64,000 nt of DNA from Pseudarthrobacter cellobiosi (GCF_023913755.1 NZ_JAMXBJ010000049.1:235925-299924), one strand, 5' to 3'; counted from the first letter of the stretch, positions 51,931 to 61,684 are shown. Made by a program: numbers and translations. The notes: generated by a model not told the origin, from the sequence alone.

Positions 51931-52929
51931 TCAGCCGCTCTGGCGCAGCGGCACCACGTCACCTTCCCGGTACAGCAGCGCCCGGAGCTCGGCTTCCGCG
52001 GAGTCCAGGCGTTTGGGGTCGATGGTCTCCCCCGCGGCAAAGTGGTCCAGCAGCCGGGGGTCAACATAGCTCTTCCGGGCGATCGACGGCGTGTTCCCCA
52101 GCACCACTGCAGCCTCCAGCATGGCCACGCTGATGGCGCCCTTCCGCGCGGCAACGGTCGGTTGCGGGCCGCTGCGAGCCAGGCTGACGGCGGCGGCCAC
52201 CGTCCCGTGCAGGGTCCGAAAGTCCTTGGCGGTGAAGTCCAAACCCGTCCGCTCCTTGACGTAGGCATTGATGTCCGCGCTGGTGACCGGCCGCCAGGTC
52301 CGACCCTCCTTGAACGCCAGCAGCCTGGCATTTCCACCGCGGCGCTTGAGCATCCGCACCAGGGCGGCGAGGTCGGCGTCGTGGATTTCCGACTCCCAGT
52401 CCTTGCCGCTCTTGGCCGGAAACCTCAGCTCCAGGCACTCCTTCCGGACATGCACATGCGCACACAGGAGCGTGGCCAGGCCGCGGCTGCCGTTCTCGTT
52501 GGTGTACCGCTCCGATCCCACCCGCAGGGACCCGCTGTCCAGCATCCGGAAGGCCGCCGCCAGGACACGTTCGCGGCTGGGGCCGTCGCTGCGCAGGTCC
52601 AGGGTGACCAGCCGGCGGGCGGTGGGCAGCGACTCGGCCAGCTGCAGGGCGCGGTCGAACTTCACGCGGTCCTTCCGCTCCCGCCAGGCGGGGTGGTAGA
52701 TGTACTGCCGCCGGCCCACCGCATCGAGGCCTGTCGCCTGGATGTGCCCGTTGTCGAACGGCGCAATCCACACGTCCGTCCAGGCCGGCGGGATGCCGAT
52801 GCTTTCCAGCCGTTCCCGGACAGGCCCCTGCTGCAGTGTGGAGCCGTCCAGGTCCCGGTAGCTGAAGCCCGTCCCGGCGGGCACGCGACGGTAGCCGCGG
52901 CCGTTGGTGTTGCTGCGGCGGAGCCTCAC
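51931..52929 (-). CDS. DNA topoisomerase IB (poxvirus/bacterial type)
   Basis: A 332-residue type IB topoisomerase. The N-terminal domain has GFSYRDLDGSTLQQGPVRER then IPPAWTDVWIAPFDNGHIQA; the catalytic domain has the Arg/His stretch AKDFRTLHGTVAAA and the active-site tyrosine in ARKSYVDPRLLDHF (about residue 290). It relaxes supercoils through a 3'-phosphotyrosine link. It is convergent with the sortase gene (33-base gap) and divergent from the RarD-like gene. Confidence 0.92.
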   Translation of the reverse strand: MRLRRSNTNGRGYRRVPAGTGFSYRDLDGSTLQQGPVRERLESIGIPPAWTDVWIAPFDNGHIQATGLDAVGRRQYIYHPAWRERKDRVKFDRALQLAESLPTARRLVTLDLRSDGPSRERVLAAAFRMLDSGSLRVGSERYTNENGSRGLATLLCAHVHVRKECLELRFPAKSGKDWESEIHDADLAALVRMLKRRGGNARLLAFKEGRTWRPVTSADINAYVKERTGLDFTAKDFRTLHGTVAAAVSLARSGPQPTVAARKGAISVAMLEAAVVLGNTPSIARKSYVDPRLLDHFAAGETIDPKRLDSAEAELRALLYREGDVVPLRQSG

Positions 52930-53022
52930 GGGACGGCAACCTGCGGGGTCATCGGTTCCATGAAGGAAAGCGTACTGACTTTTGACTGGAATACGCGTCC
53001 ATCAACTGGTGTTATTGGTTAC

Positions 53023-54009
53023 GTGCCTACTCCCCCTGAAACCGACTCTTTACCCAAGACCGCTGTGACCGCGCCAGCAGGCATCAAGGCTGTAGACAAA
53101 GAGACTACGGAGGGAGTCCTGTTCGGCTTCGGTGCGTACGGGCTGTGGGGGCTGCTCCCCCTGTACTTCTTTGCGCTGATGCCCGCCGGTGCGTTGGAGA
53201 TCGTGGCCAACCGCGTGGTGTGGTCCCTGTTTTTCTGCATCCTCCTGATCACGGTCACCCGGTCCTGGCGTGCGCTGGCCGCAGCCTTCCGCGACCGCTC
53301 CGTGTTCGGCACCCTCGCCATCGCGGCCGCACTCATTGCCGTGAACTGGCTGACCTACACCTACGGCGTCACCACCGGCCAGGCCGTCGAAGCCGCACTG
53401 GGCTACTTCATCAACCCCCTGGTCTCGGTCCTCCTGGGTGTGTTCGTCCTGAAGGAGAAGCTGCGCCCCCTCCAGTGGGCCGCCGTCGGAATCGGTTTTG
53501 TAGCGGTGGGCGTGCTCACGGTGAGCTACGGCAAACTGCCCTGGATCGCCCTGACGCTGGCCGTCAGCTTTGGCCTGTACGGGTTTGTGAAGAAGCGCGT
53601 TGGCCCGAAGGTGGACGCGGTGACCAGCCTCAGCGTGGAAACCATCGTGCTGGCCCCGATCGCCGCGGCCACCATGGTGTTCCTCGGCGCCAGCGGCGCG
53701 GCCACCCTGGCCAGCCAGGGCGCCGGGCACTTCTGGCTCCTGGTGGCCTCCGGCGTGATTACCGCGGTGCCGCTGCTGTTCTTCGGTGCGTCGGCCCGCC
53801 GGCTGCCCATGACCACCATCGGGCTGCTGCAGTATGTTGCCCCGCTCCTGCAGTTCATCGTGGCGCTGGTGGTGTTCCAGGAAGCCATGACCACCAGCCG
53901 CTGGATCGGCTTCGGCGTGGTGTGGCTGGCCCTGCTGGTGCTGACCGTCGACATGCTCCGGATGGCAGGCAAGAACTCAAGGGCAAGGAAGCGGGCCCGC
54001 GCCTCATAG
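53023..54009 (+). CDS. rarD: EamA-family permease, RarD-like
   Basis: A 328-residue drug/metabolite transporter with about ten hydrophobic segments. The RarD pattern is clear: GVLFGFGAYGLWGLLPLYFF, EIVANRVVWSLFF, and WLTYTYGVTTGQAVEAALGY then FINPLVSVLLG. The start is uncertain: GTG at 53023 is used; an ATG near 52959 would add a poor-quality N-terminus. A TTGAC box at about 52980 could mean near-leaderless transcription. RarD proteins are linked to chloramphenicol sensitivity in other bacteria, but the substrate is unproven. Confidence 0.9.
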   Translation: MPTPPETDSLPKTAVTAPAGIKAVDKETTEGVLFGFGAYGLWGLLPLYFFALMPAGALEIVANRVVWSLFFCILLITVTRSWRALAAAFRDRSVFGTLAIAAALIAVNWLTYTYGVTTGQAVEAALGYFINPLVSVLLGVFVLKEKLRPLQWAAVGIGFVAVGVLTVSYGKLPWIALTLAVSFGLYGFVKKRVGPKVDAVTSLSVETIVLAPIAAATMVFLGASGAATLASQGAGHFWLLVASGVITAVPLLFFGASARRLPMTTIGLLQYVAPLLQFIVALVVFQEAMTTSRWIGFGVVWLALLVLTVDMLRMAGKNSRARKRARAS

Positions 54010-54014
54010 TACGA

Positions 54015-54078
54015 GCGCGAACGAACACTTGAGGCCCTGGAAACGTGAGTTTCCAGGGCCTCAAGTGTTCGTTCGCGC
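54015..54078. repeat. Palindromic element, perfect 30-bp stem with GTGA loop
   Basis: Positions 54015-54044 pair perfectly with 54049-54078 around four bases. The arm starts GCGCGAACGAACACTTGAGG, the family core with a T in place of C. It lies between the convergent rarD and gabT genes. Confidence 0.92.
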
Positions 54079-54114
54079 CGTTGCGAGGGGGCGCTACCTC
54101 TGTGGGGCGGGGTC

Positions 54115-55485
54115 CTAGGCGTTGGCCTTGATGGCCGCTGCCAGGATGTCCAGGCCGTCGTTGAGCAGGTCGTCGGTGATGACCAGCGGGGGCAGCAGGC
54201 GGATGACGTTGCCGTACGTGCCGCAGGTGAGGATGATGACACCCTCCTTGAGACAGGCAGCGGCCACGGCTTTGGTCAGCTCGGGGTTGGGTTCCTTGGA
54301 GCCGGCCTGGACCAGTTCGACGGCCAGCATCGCGCCACGGCCGCGGATGTCGCCGATCACGGACTTCCCGGCGCTGCCCAGTTCGGCCTGCAGTTCCTGC
54401 AGGCGTCCCGTGGCGAGCTGCTCTATGTGGCGCGCACGTCCGGCGAGGTTGTATTCCTCCATGGACCCGATCGCGGCCAGCGCGGCGGCGCACGCCACCG
54501 GGTTACCGCCGTAGGTGCCGCCCAGGCCGCCCGGGTGGACGGCGTCGAGCAGGTCCGCGCGGCCGGTAATTGCGGACAGCGGCATGCCGCCGGCGATGCC
54601 CTTGGCCATGGTGATGATGTCCGGGACGACGCCCTCGTGGTCTACCGCGAACCATTCGCCGGTGCGGCAGAAGCCGGACTGGACCTCGTCGGCGATGAAC
54701 ACCACGCCGTTGGCCTTGGCCCAGGCGGCCAGCGCGGGGAGGAAGCCTTCGGCGGGGACAATGAAGCCGCCCTCGCCCTGGATGGGCTCGATGATGATCG
54801 CGGCAACCTGGTCGCCGCCGATCTGCTTCTCGATCATGGTGATGGCGCGCTTGGCGGCCTCGGCACCGGTGATCGAGGGGTTCTCCTCGCGGTACGGGTA
54901 GCTCATGGGCATGCGGTAGACCTCGGGCGCGAACGGTCCGAAGTTGGTCTTGTACGGCATGGCCTTCGCGGTCAGCGCCATGGTCAGGTTGGTGCGGCCG
55001 TGGTAGGCGTGGTCAAAGGCGACGACGGCGTCACGTCCGGTGGCGAGGCGGGCTACCTTGACGGCGTTCTCCACAGCCTCGGCGCCGGAGTTGAACAGCA
55101 CGGTCCGCTTCTCGTGATTGCCCGGGGTCAGGCGGTTGAGCTGCTCGGCGAGGGCCACGTAGCTTTCGTACGGGGTGACCATAAAGCAAGTGTGGGTGAA
55201 GTGCTCCACGGCTTCCTTCACGGCCCCGACGACGGCGGGATCGGACGCGCCGACGCTGGTCACCGCGATGCCCGAGCCGAGGTCAATGAAGGAGTTGCCG
55301 TCGACGTCGTGGATGATGCCGCCGTCGGCGTCCGCAACGTAGACCGGAACGGCGGAGGCGACACCAGCGGCGACCACTGCCTTGCGGCGCTCGGTCAGGG
55401 CGATGGACTTGGGGCCCGGGAAGTCGGCCTGGACACGGCGCTTCTGTTCCAGGCGGAAGGTGATTTCACTTGCTGTGGTGCTCAT
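54115..55485 (-). CDS. gabT: 4-aminobutyrate aminotransferase
   Basis: A 456-residue class III PLP aminotransferase. The PLP lysine is in ITMAKGIAGGMPLSAITGR (about residue 300) after the PLP-ring Asp in VFIADEVQSGFCRTGEWFA. HAYHGRTNLTMALTAKAMPY and FNSGAEAVENAVKVAR are family features. It converts GABA and 2-oxoglutarate to succinate semialdehyde and glutamate. It is followed upstream by an aldehyde dehydrogenase gene and a PucR regulator, i.e. a putrescine/GABA catabolic unit. Confidence 0.95.
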   Translation of the reverse strand: MSTTASEITFRLEQKRRVQADFPGPKSIALTERRKAVVAAGVASAVPVYVADADGGIIHDVDGNSFIDLGSGIAVTSVGASDPAVVGAVKEAVEHFTHTCFMVTPYESYVALAEQLNRLTPGNHEKRTVLFNSGAEAVENAVKVARLATGRDAVVAFDHAYHGRTNLTMALTAKAMPYKTNFGPFAPEVYRMPMSYPYREENPSITGAEAAKRAITMIEKQIGGDQVAAIIIEPIQGEGGFIVPAEGFLPALAAWAKANGVVFIADEVQSGFCRTGEWFAVDHEGVVPDIITMAKGIAGGMPLSAITGRADLLDAVHPGGLGGTYGGNPVACAAALAAIGSMEEYNLAGRARHIEQLATGRLQELQAELGSAGKSVIGDIRGRGAMLAVELVQAGSKEPNPELTKAVAAACLKEGVIILTCGTYGNVIRLLPPLVITDDLLNDGLDILAAAIKANA

Positions 55486-55568
55486 GGGAGTCTTCTTTCT
55501 TACTGAACGGGCCCACGCCGGCAGGGTTCCCTTGCCGAAGCGAAGCGAGGTTAGGGCGCCGGTGGGGA

Positions 55569-56999
55569 CTATGCGTCGAGTGCGCTCATGACGTGCTTGA
55601 TGCGGGTGTAGTCCTCGACGCCGTACATGGAGAGGTCCTTGCCGTAGCCGGACTGCTTGAAGCCGCCATGGGGCATTTCGGCGGTGAGGAGGATGTGCGT
55701 GTTGATCCAGACCGCGCCGAAGTCCAGGTCGCGGCTCATCCGCATCGCCGTGCCGTGGTCGGATGTCCAGACGCTGGACGCGAGGGCGTATTCGACGTCG
55801 TTCGCCAGTTCGAGGGCTTCCGCCTCGGAGGAGAACTTCTGCACGGTGATGACCGGGCCGAAGGTTTCCTTCTGGACGATGTCATCCGTCTGCTTGGCGC
55901 CGGTGACGATGGTGGGTTCGAAGAAGAAGCCCTTGTCGCCGGCGCGGTGCCCGCCCGTGACAACCTGGCAGTTCTCCGGGAGGTGCTCCACTACGGAGGT
56001 GACGGCGTTGAAGTGGTTCACGTTGTTCAGCGGGCCGAAGTAGTTGTCTTCGTCGTTCTGCGAGCCGGTGTGCAGGGTCTTGGTGTGTTCCACCATGGCC
56101 GCCACGACGTCGTCGTGGACCGAGTCTTCCACCAGCACCCGGGTGATGGCGGTGCAGTCCTGGCCGGCGTTGAAGAAGGCGAACTCGGCGATGGCCGCGG
56201 CGCTCTTTTTGATGTCGGCGTCCTTGAATACGATGGCCGGGGCCTTGCCGCCGAGCTCCAGGTGGGCGCGCTTGAGGCCCTTCGCAGCTCCGGAGGCCAC
56301 GGCGATGCCGGCCCGGACGGAACCCGTGATGGAGACCAGGCCGGGGACCCGGTGTTCCACCATCATGGCGCCGGTTTCGCCGGTTCCCAGAACTACGTTC
56401 AACACGCCGGCAGGCAGGATGTCGCCGGCCAGGCGGGCCAGCACGAGGGTGGATTCGGGGGTGGTGTCGGACGGCTTGAGGACGACTGTGTTGCCGGCCG
56501 CGAGAGCAGGGCCGATCTTCCAGATGGCCATCAGGAACGGGTAGTTCCAGGGCGCAACCTGGGCCACCACACCGATGGGTTCGCGGCGCACATAGGAAGT
56601 GTGGCCTTCGAAGTACTCGCCCGCTGACTTTCCTTCCAGGATGCGCGCGGCACCGGCGAAGAAGCGGAGCTGGTCGGCGCCGGCGGCAACTTCCTCGGAG
56701 GCAATGAGGCTGCGCACCTGCCCGGTGTTGCGGTGCTGCGCCTCGACAAGTTCGTCGCTGTTGGCTTCAACAGCGTCCGCGAGCTTGAGCAGCATCAGCT
56801 GGCGCTGCCCGGGGGTGACGTGCTTCCAGGTCTTGAAAGCATCCTTGGCCGCGGTCATGGCGGCGTCGACGTCGGCCTGGATGGAGACGGGAGACTGCGC
56901 CACTACCTCGCCGTTCGTGGGATTAACGATGTCCAGCAGGGCAGTGCCCGCAGGCGTAACGAACTCACCGTTGATGAAGTTCTGCAAGGTTTGAACCAC
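55569..56999 (-). CDS. Aminobutyraldehyde/succinate-semialdehyde-type dehydrogenase
   Basis: A 476-residue aldehyde dehydrogenase. Catalytic Glu in HLELGGKAPAIVF, Cys in NAGQDCTAITRVLVE (about residue 285), and the end HGGFKQSGYGKDLSMYGVED resembles gamma-aminobutyraldehyde dehydrogenase (PatD/PuuC type). Start choice: GTG at 56999 has GAAAGAGG nine bases before; the TTG at 57008 is too close to that site. It is the first gene of the unit with gabT (83 bases between), so it supplies GABA or removes its semialdehyde. Confidence 0.9.
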   Translation of the reverse strand: MVQTLQNFINGEFVTPAGTALLDIVNPTNGEVVAQSPVSIQADVDAAMTAAKDAFKTWKHVTPGQRQLMLLKLADAVEANSDELVEAQHRNTGQVRSLIASEEVAAGADQLRFFAGAARILEGKSAGEYFEGHTSYVRREPIGVVAQVAPWNYPFLMAIWKIGPALAAGNTVVLKPSDTTPESTLVLARLAGDILPAGVLNVVLGTGETGAMMVEHRVPGLVSITGSVRAGIAVASGAAKGLKRAHLELGGKAPAIVFKDADIKKSAAAIAEFAFFNAGQDCTAITRVLVEDSVHDDVVAAMVEHTKTLHTGSQNDEDNYFGPLNNVNHFNAVTSVVEHLPENCQVVTGGHRAGDKGFFFEPTIVTGAKQTDDIVQKETFGPVITVQKFSSEAEALELANDVEYALASSVWTSDHGTAMRMSRDLDFGAVWINTHILLTAEMPHGGFKQSGYGKDLSMYGVEDYTRIKHVMSALDA

Positions 57000-57155
57000 G
57001 GTGTACAACCTCTTTCATAGGGAACATCAGCTGCGAAGCGGATGGTTGCGACTGCCTTGAGCCTATGCCAGCACCTTCCCCCGGGGAATAGCCACCTGCA
57101 CACCCTTGGCCGCAATGTTTAGTGCGGTTGACCAGCGTCCGTCTATCCTTGAGCC

Positions 57156-58592
57156 ATGGCCATTTCCCTCGCCACCCTGCTCGGCGTGCACTCCCTCCAC
57201 CTGTCCAATGCAGGCCTTGCCGAGACCACTTGGCACGAGGACATCAACTGGGTTGCCGTTACTGAGCTGGAGGACCCGCAGCGTTTCCTCAGCGGCGGCG
57301 AGCTGGTGCTCACCACCGGCATGCGCCTGCGGTCCGCGCCCGAGCAGCGGCGCTTCGTCCGGCAGGTCCAGCGCGCCGGAGCCGTGGGCATCGGGTTCGG
57401 GACAGGTCTGACGCACGACGCCGTCCCGCCGGCCCTGATTGCCGAGGCCAACCGCTGGGGGCTGCCGATCGTCCAGGTGCCTTACGAGACTCCGTTCATT
57501 GCCATCGGCAAACTGGTGGCGGAAGCGCAGGCCGCTGATCATGTCGCCAAGCTGGAGCGCCTGATCGCGGGCCACCAGATCCTGGCCCGCGCCCTCCTCA
57601 CCGGCGGCGGCCTCACCCAGCTCCTGAAGCACCTGGGCGGGATGTTGCGGACTGAGATTGCCCTCACCCAGTTCACCGCACACCTGTACAACAGCAGCAC
57701 CGAGCTCCCCTCCGCTGACACGTGGGCCTCCTACCCCATCCCCACCGGCCGCCGCGATGCCTGCACGCTGTGGGTCCGCGAGACCTTCGAGGATTCGGGC
57801 ATCATCGGCTACGCACAGAACCTGATCAGCGTGGAGCTTAACAACATGGTCAAGCAACGCCAGGCCCAGCGCGCCCTGTGCGGCCAGGTGCTGGAGGACG
57901 TCATCCACGGCGCCCTGGAGACCAGCGAGGCACAGCGCCGGCTCGCCGGTGTGGGCCTGAACAGCACACGCAAAAACGTGGTGCTGCTGGCGGTGTCCGC
58001 CGCCCATCACAAGGCCCTGGTGAGCACCTCGGTGCCGCAGCCGCTGGAGACGGCGGTGGCCGCCGTCGTCGGGAAGGACCTGGTGGTGGTGATCAACGAC
58101 GACGGCGGCACGGCACCTGCGCTGGCCAGGCGCCTCAGCGACCACCTGGCTGAGGCCGGGATCCACGCGACAATCGGGATCGGCGGCGCGTACACCAAGC
58201 CCAACGGCCTGCGCTGGAGCTACTTTGAGGCGCGCGATGCTGCGAGCCACGGCCTGCCGGTGAACGAGCCGGAACGCCTGAGCCTGACGTCACTGTTGCT
58301 GGCCAGCGAAGACGTTCCCCTGGCCGACATGGCCCACGAGTCGCTGAACCCGCTGCGCGCGTTCGACGCCGCGCACGGTGCCGAACTGGTGACTACGCTG
58401 GAAAGCTACCTGAACAACAACGGTTCCGTGGCCGCCGTCGCCGAAGCCCTGACCCTGCACCGGAACACCGTACGGTACCGGCTGGCGCAGATCACCGAGC
58501 TGACCGGCTACGATCCTTCGGTCACGGCGGACCGTGTGCAGCTGTGGTTGGCGCTCGCCGTGTCGCGGCTCGGAGCGCGGCAGGCCAGGTAG
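57156..58592 (+). CDS. PucR-family transcriptional regulator
   Basis: A 478-residue regulator. The N-terminal PucR-like domain (about 1-125) has WVAVTELEDPQRFLSGGELV then LTTGMRL; a central helical/GGDEF-like region follows; the C-terminal helix-turn-helix is NNNGSVAAVAEALTLHRNTV then RYRLAQITELTGYDP (about 435-470). It is divergent from the aldehyde dehydrogenase-gabT genes, with 156 bases between the starts, and most likely controls them in response to GABA or putrescine. Confidence 0.92.
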   Translation: MAISLATLLGVHSLHLSNAGLAETTWHEDINWVAVTELEDPQRFLSGGELVLTTGMRLRSAPEQRRFVRQVQRAGAVGIGFGTGLTHDAVPPALIAEANRWGLPIVQVPYETPFIAIGKLVAEAQAADHVAKLERLIAGHQILARALLTGGGLTQLLKHLGGMLRTEIALTQFTAHLYNSSTELPSADTWASYPIPTGRRDACTLWVRETFEDSGIIGYAQNLISVELNNMVKQRQAQRALCGQVLEDVIHGALETSEAQRRLAGVGLNSTRKNVVLLAVSAAHHKALVSTSVPQPLETAVAAVVGKDLVVVINDDGGTAPALARRLSDHLAEAGIHATIGIGGAYTKPNGLRWSYFEARDAASHGLPVNEPERLSLTSLLLASEDVPLADMAHESLNPLRAFDAAHGAELVTTLESYLNNNGSVAAVAEALTLHRNTVRYRLAQITELTGYDPSVTADRVQLWLALAVSRLGARQAR

Positions 58593-58602
58593 GCCAGCTG
58601 CC

Positions 58603-60288
58603 CTAAATGACCGTCCCCCGGAGGACCTTCCGGGACTTCTTTTGTTCCTTCCGGTACTCAGCTTCGGCCTCGGCCGCGAGCTGCACCTGCCGGGTATGGA
58701 GCGTGACGTAGGCTGACGCGACGGCCTCGGGCAGGTCCGGCGCCGCCGCCAGCTTGGCCAGCAGGTCCCGGGCCACCACGCTGTCGTGGAAATCGCCGAG
58801 GATCTGCTGCTGGCGGCGCGCGGCCTTGGCGATTTTCGTGGCGTGCTTGCCGTGGACCGGCTCCACGGATTCCGCCACGTGCCGCAGCCGCTTGGCGTCC
58901 TTACGCACGTCGTGAAGGGCGGTCTCGTGGTCCGCTCCCCGGCGTGCACGTTTGGCCGTCCTCGCTGCGCGCTGCAGGCGTTTGGCGGCCTTGGCCACTA
59001 GCTTGCCCACTGCCTTACGGGCGGGGGCTGCACCCTCGCGCCGGACCGGCGGGTGGTCACGGAAGGCTTCCAGGTCATCCAGGAGCCGGAAGTACCGTTC
59101 GGAAAGCAGTCCCTTCTGGAGTTTCCGGTAGGCGTTGTTCAATCTGTTGCCGAGTTCATCGTCCAGCCGGTCCTTCACTGCCGAGGCCAGCCCGGGCGGC
59201 AGGTCGGCCGCGTGTCCGCGCAGCCGGTCCAGCATGACTTCGGCGTCACGCGGTTTTCCCAGCACGCCGCCGAGCCACTTCAGCTCGTCCCGAAGGCGCC
59301 GCACGGCCACGGCACTGTAGAGCCGTCGGTAGGCCGCGAGTGCGGAACGGGTTCGGCGGGTTGCTGACCGCAGGGCGTGCACAGCCTCGGGTTCCTCCAG
59401 GCGGACGCCGGGATCGTGCGCCAGGATCTCGCGGATCTGCTCAGCCAGGTAGGCGGTCAGGAGGTCCGACACAGGCCCCTTTTTGCCAGGACTTTTTGGG
59501 CCGGCAGCGGCACCGGACTCCCTGGCAGGCAGTGCCAGGACTTTTGCCAGCTTGGAGCCGTGCTTGGCAGGGCGCGCCCCGGCAGCGGCCAGGATTTCCG
59601 CCGCGGCCGGGAACAGGTCAGGACTCCCATGCACCAGCTCGAGTTCCCATTCGCGCCACTCCCGTGTCCGGGCACTGCGGTCGGGGGCGGCTACCCCGTC
59701 GGGCGCGGCCACGCCGTTCGCAGCGCCGTCGGCAGCGCCGTCGCCCGCAGCGGCGTCGCCGGCGCGGTCGGGCGCCGCCACGTCGGCGGCGCCCAGCAGC
59801 TCTGCGCTCACGCGGTCATCCGCCAGGTCCGCCAGGTGGACGCCGTCCTCGCCATATAACGCATAGGTGGTCCGCCGGGTTTTCAGCCGGACCACCGGGG
59901 CGGCGTCCTCGCCGCGGAGGTAGGCCAGCACGTGCGCCAACAGGCTGTCGGGAACGACGCCGGGCTGGCCCAGCGGGGCGTGCAGCTCGCGGCGCCGCCG
60001 GGGTTCCGAGCCGGAGCCGCCGGCTGCGTCGCCGGACTCCTCGTCGGATCCGGGGCCCTCCGCGGTCAGCTTCAGGTGCCAGCCGGCGTCGACTCCGCCG
60101 GTGCGGCGGCGAAGCGTGATGTCACGGGCGGCGAGCGTGTGGGTTTGCGTGTCGAAGTACACCGCTTCCAAGGTGTCCACGTGGGGCTCCCCCACCCGGG
60201 CTACCCCGGGGATGTCCGCGAGCGACGGCACCTCGGCGTCCTGACCGACGTCGTACTTCTTTTCGACCTCAACTGCCTGCGGAGCCAT
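58603..60288 (-). CDS. CYTH and CHAD domain protein
   Basis: A 561-residue protein. The N-terminal CYTH (triphosphate tunnel) domain opens with VEVEKKYDVGQD (the ExExK motif) and contains LRRRTGGVDAGWHLKL. The C-terminal CHAD domain (from about residue 280) has HALRSATRRTRSALAAYRRL and later HDVRKDAKRLRHVAESVEP, His-rich helices that bind polyphosphate. About 60 residues of Ala/Asp/Gly-rich sequence interrupt the CYTH part. It probably acts on inorganic polyphosphate or triphosphate. ATG at 60288 follows AAGGA. Confidence 0.92.
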   Translation of the reverse strand: MAPQAVEVEKKYDVGQDAEVPSLADIPGVARVGEPHVDTLEAVYFDTQTHTLAARDITLRRRTGGVDAGWHLKLTAEGPGSDEESGDAAGGSGSEPRRRRELHAPLGQPGVVPDSLLAHVLAYLRGEDAAPVVRLKTRRTTYALYGEDGVHLADLADDRVSAELLGAADVAAPDRAGDAAAGDGAADGAANGVAAPDGVAAPDRSARTREWREWELELVHGSPDLFPAAAEILAAAGARPAKHGSKLAKVLALPARESGAAAGPKSPGKKGPVSDLLTAYLAEQIREILAHDPGVRLEEPEAVHALRSATRRTRSALAAYRRLYSAVAVRRLRDELKWLGGVLGKPRDAEVMLDRLRGHAADLPPGLASAVKDRLDDELGNRLNNAYRKLQKGLLSERYFRLLDDLEAFRDHPPVRREGAAPARKAVGKLVAKAAKRLQRAARTAKRARRGADHETALHDVRKDAKRLRHVAESVEPVHGKHATKIAKAARRQQQILGDFHDSVVARDLLAKLAAAPDLPEAVASAYVTLHTRQVQLAAEAEAEYRKEQKKSRKVLRGTVI

Positions 60289-60430
60289 GACCGGCCGTCC
60301 TTCCACGTTGATGGGCGCCAGATCCAGCTGGGCGGGTTCTCGAGAGCCCGGGGCCGAACTCCTGTGGCCCGAGTCTATGCCCGCAACATTAATAGCCGGG
60401 AGAGGTTCGCCACAGAACCCTAGACATCAA

Positions 60431-60454
60431 ACGTCTAACGTCTAACGTTAAGAC
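60431..60454. promoter_or_regulatory. Tandem ACGTCTA repeats and inverted motif at the CynX-type start
   Basis: ACGTCTA is repeated twice in tandem (60431-60444) and followed by ACGTTAAGAC. The last 15 bases GTCTAACGTTAAGAC form an inverted GTCT/AGAC pair around the self-complementary AACGTT. The motif abuts the ATG at 60455, leaving no ribosome site, so the mRNA is probably leaderless, and the FadR-type regulator encoded downstream is a likely ligand. Confidence 0.55.
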
Positions 60455-61678
60455 ATGACTGTTGCCCCCACCGAAGCCCCGACGCTGTCCGACGCGCCGC
60501 CCAAGCCGCGCACCGCCGTCGTCTTCGGCGTCATTGCGCTGGTGCTGATTGGGCTGAACCTGCGGGCAGGGATCGCGGGCGCGTCTGCCCTCCTCCATGA
60601 TTTTCAGCAGGTTCTGGGCTATGGGCCGCTGGTGGCGGCGATCATTCCGTCCATCCCCACTCTCTGTTTTGCGGTGGCGGGGGCGGCGACGTCGTGGCTG
60701 ACGGGACGGCTCGGCGTCGAGAAGGCAATCCTGCTGGCGCTTGGCTTTCTGGCTGGCGGGCTGCTGCTCCGCGGGATTCCGGCAACAGGGATGCTGGTGG
60801 CGGGCACCGTCGTGGGGATGTCCGGCCTGGCGGTCTGCAACGTGGCCATGCCGTCATTCATCCGCGAGCATTTTGCCCACCGGACGTCGGCCATGACGGC
60901 GCTGTACACCGTCACCATGACCACCGGCGCCACCGTCACCGCGGTGGCCGTGGTCCCGCTGGCCCTGGCGCTCGGCTCGCCGTCCGCCGCGGTGGGCGCG
61001 ATCGGATTCCTGGCCGTGGCCGCCTTCCTGGGCTTCGTACCCGTCGTTCTGCATGCGCACCGCAACAGCGTCCGGAACACTGCTGCCCGCATCTCCCCGT
61101 GGCCTCTGCTCCGCACCCGGAAGGGCCAGCTGCTCACGGCCATTTTCGCTCTCCAGGCGCTGCTCGCGTACTCGCTCATCAGCTGGTTCCCGTCGATGTT
61201 GATCAGCATGGGGCTCAACTCGGCAGACAGCGGCCTCATGTACGGGCTCATGCAGCTGGTCTCCGTGCCTGCCGGCATGGTGCTGCTCGCCATCGGCTCA
61301 CGGCCCCGGATGCTCCGGCCAGCGCTGTACATGGTCAGCATCACTATGGTGGCCGGCCTGGCGTCACTGCTGGTGGTGCCGGTGGGCCTGGCCATCATTC
61401 CCACCGTCCTGCTCGGCTTCGGCCTGGGCATTTTCCCGCTGGTCATGGTGATGATCAGCCGGAGCGGGACGAGCACCGCCGAGACCACAGCCCTGTCCAC
61501 CCTGGCGCAATCCACCGGCTACTTGCTGGCCACGGCGGGCCCCTTCGGCGCCGGTCTGCTGTTCAGCGGCACCGGCGGCTGGTCGCTTCCCGTGGCACTC
61601 CTGCTGGGCCTCGCCGTGGCCCAAGTGGTGGTGGCCCACCTGATCTCACGCGCCCCCTTGTCCGGCCTGAAGAAGTAG
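60455..61678 (+). CDS. MFS transporter, CynX/NimT family
   Basis: A 407-residue permease with 12 hydrophobic segments. The first helix ends in LVLIGLNLRAGIAGASALL, and the motif TSWLTGRLGVEKAILLALGF (loop 2-3) is present, both as in CynX/NimT (cyanate/nitroimidazole) transporters. It is encoded six bases before a FadR-type regulator gene; the two form an operon controlled at 60431. Substrate unknown. Confidence 0.88.
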   Translation: MTVAPTEAPTLSDAPPKPRTAVVFGVIALVLIGLNLRAGIAGASALLHDFQQVLGYGPLVAAIIPSIPTLCFAVAGAATSWLTGRLGVEKAILLALGFLAGGLLLRGIPATGMLVAGTVVGMSGLAVCNVAMPSFIREHFAHRTSAMTALYTVTMTTGATVTAVAVVPLALALGSPSAAVGAIGFLAVAAFLGFVPVVLHAHRNSVRNTAARISPWPLLRTRKGQLLTAIFALQALLAYSLISWFPSMLISMGLNSADSGLMYGLMQLVSVPAGMVLLAIGSRPRMLRPALYMVSITMVAGLASLLVVPVGLAIIPTVLLGFGLGIFPLVMVMISRSGTSTAETTALSTLAQSTGYLLATAGPFGAGLLFSGTGGWSLPVALLLGLAVAQVVVAHLISRAPLSGLKK

Positions 61679-61684
61679 GACGCC

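Noticed and set aside
52042..53022. In-frame N-terminal extension of the RarD-like gene
   Set aside because: The extension is antisense to topoisomerase IB and shows no transporter character.
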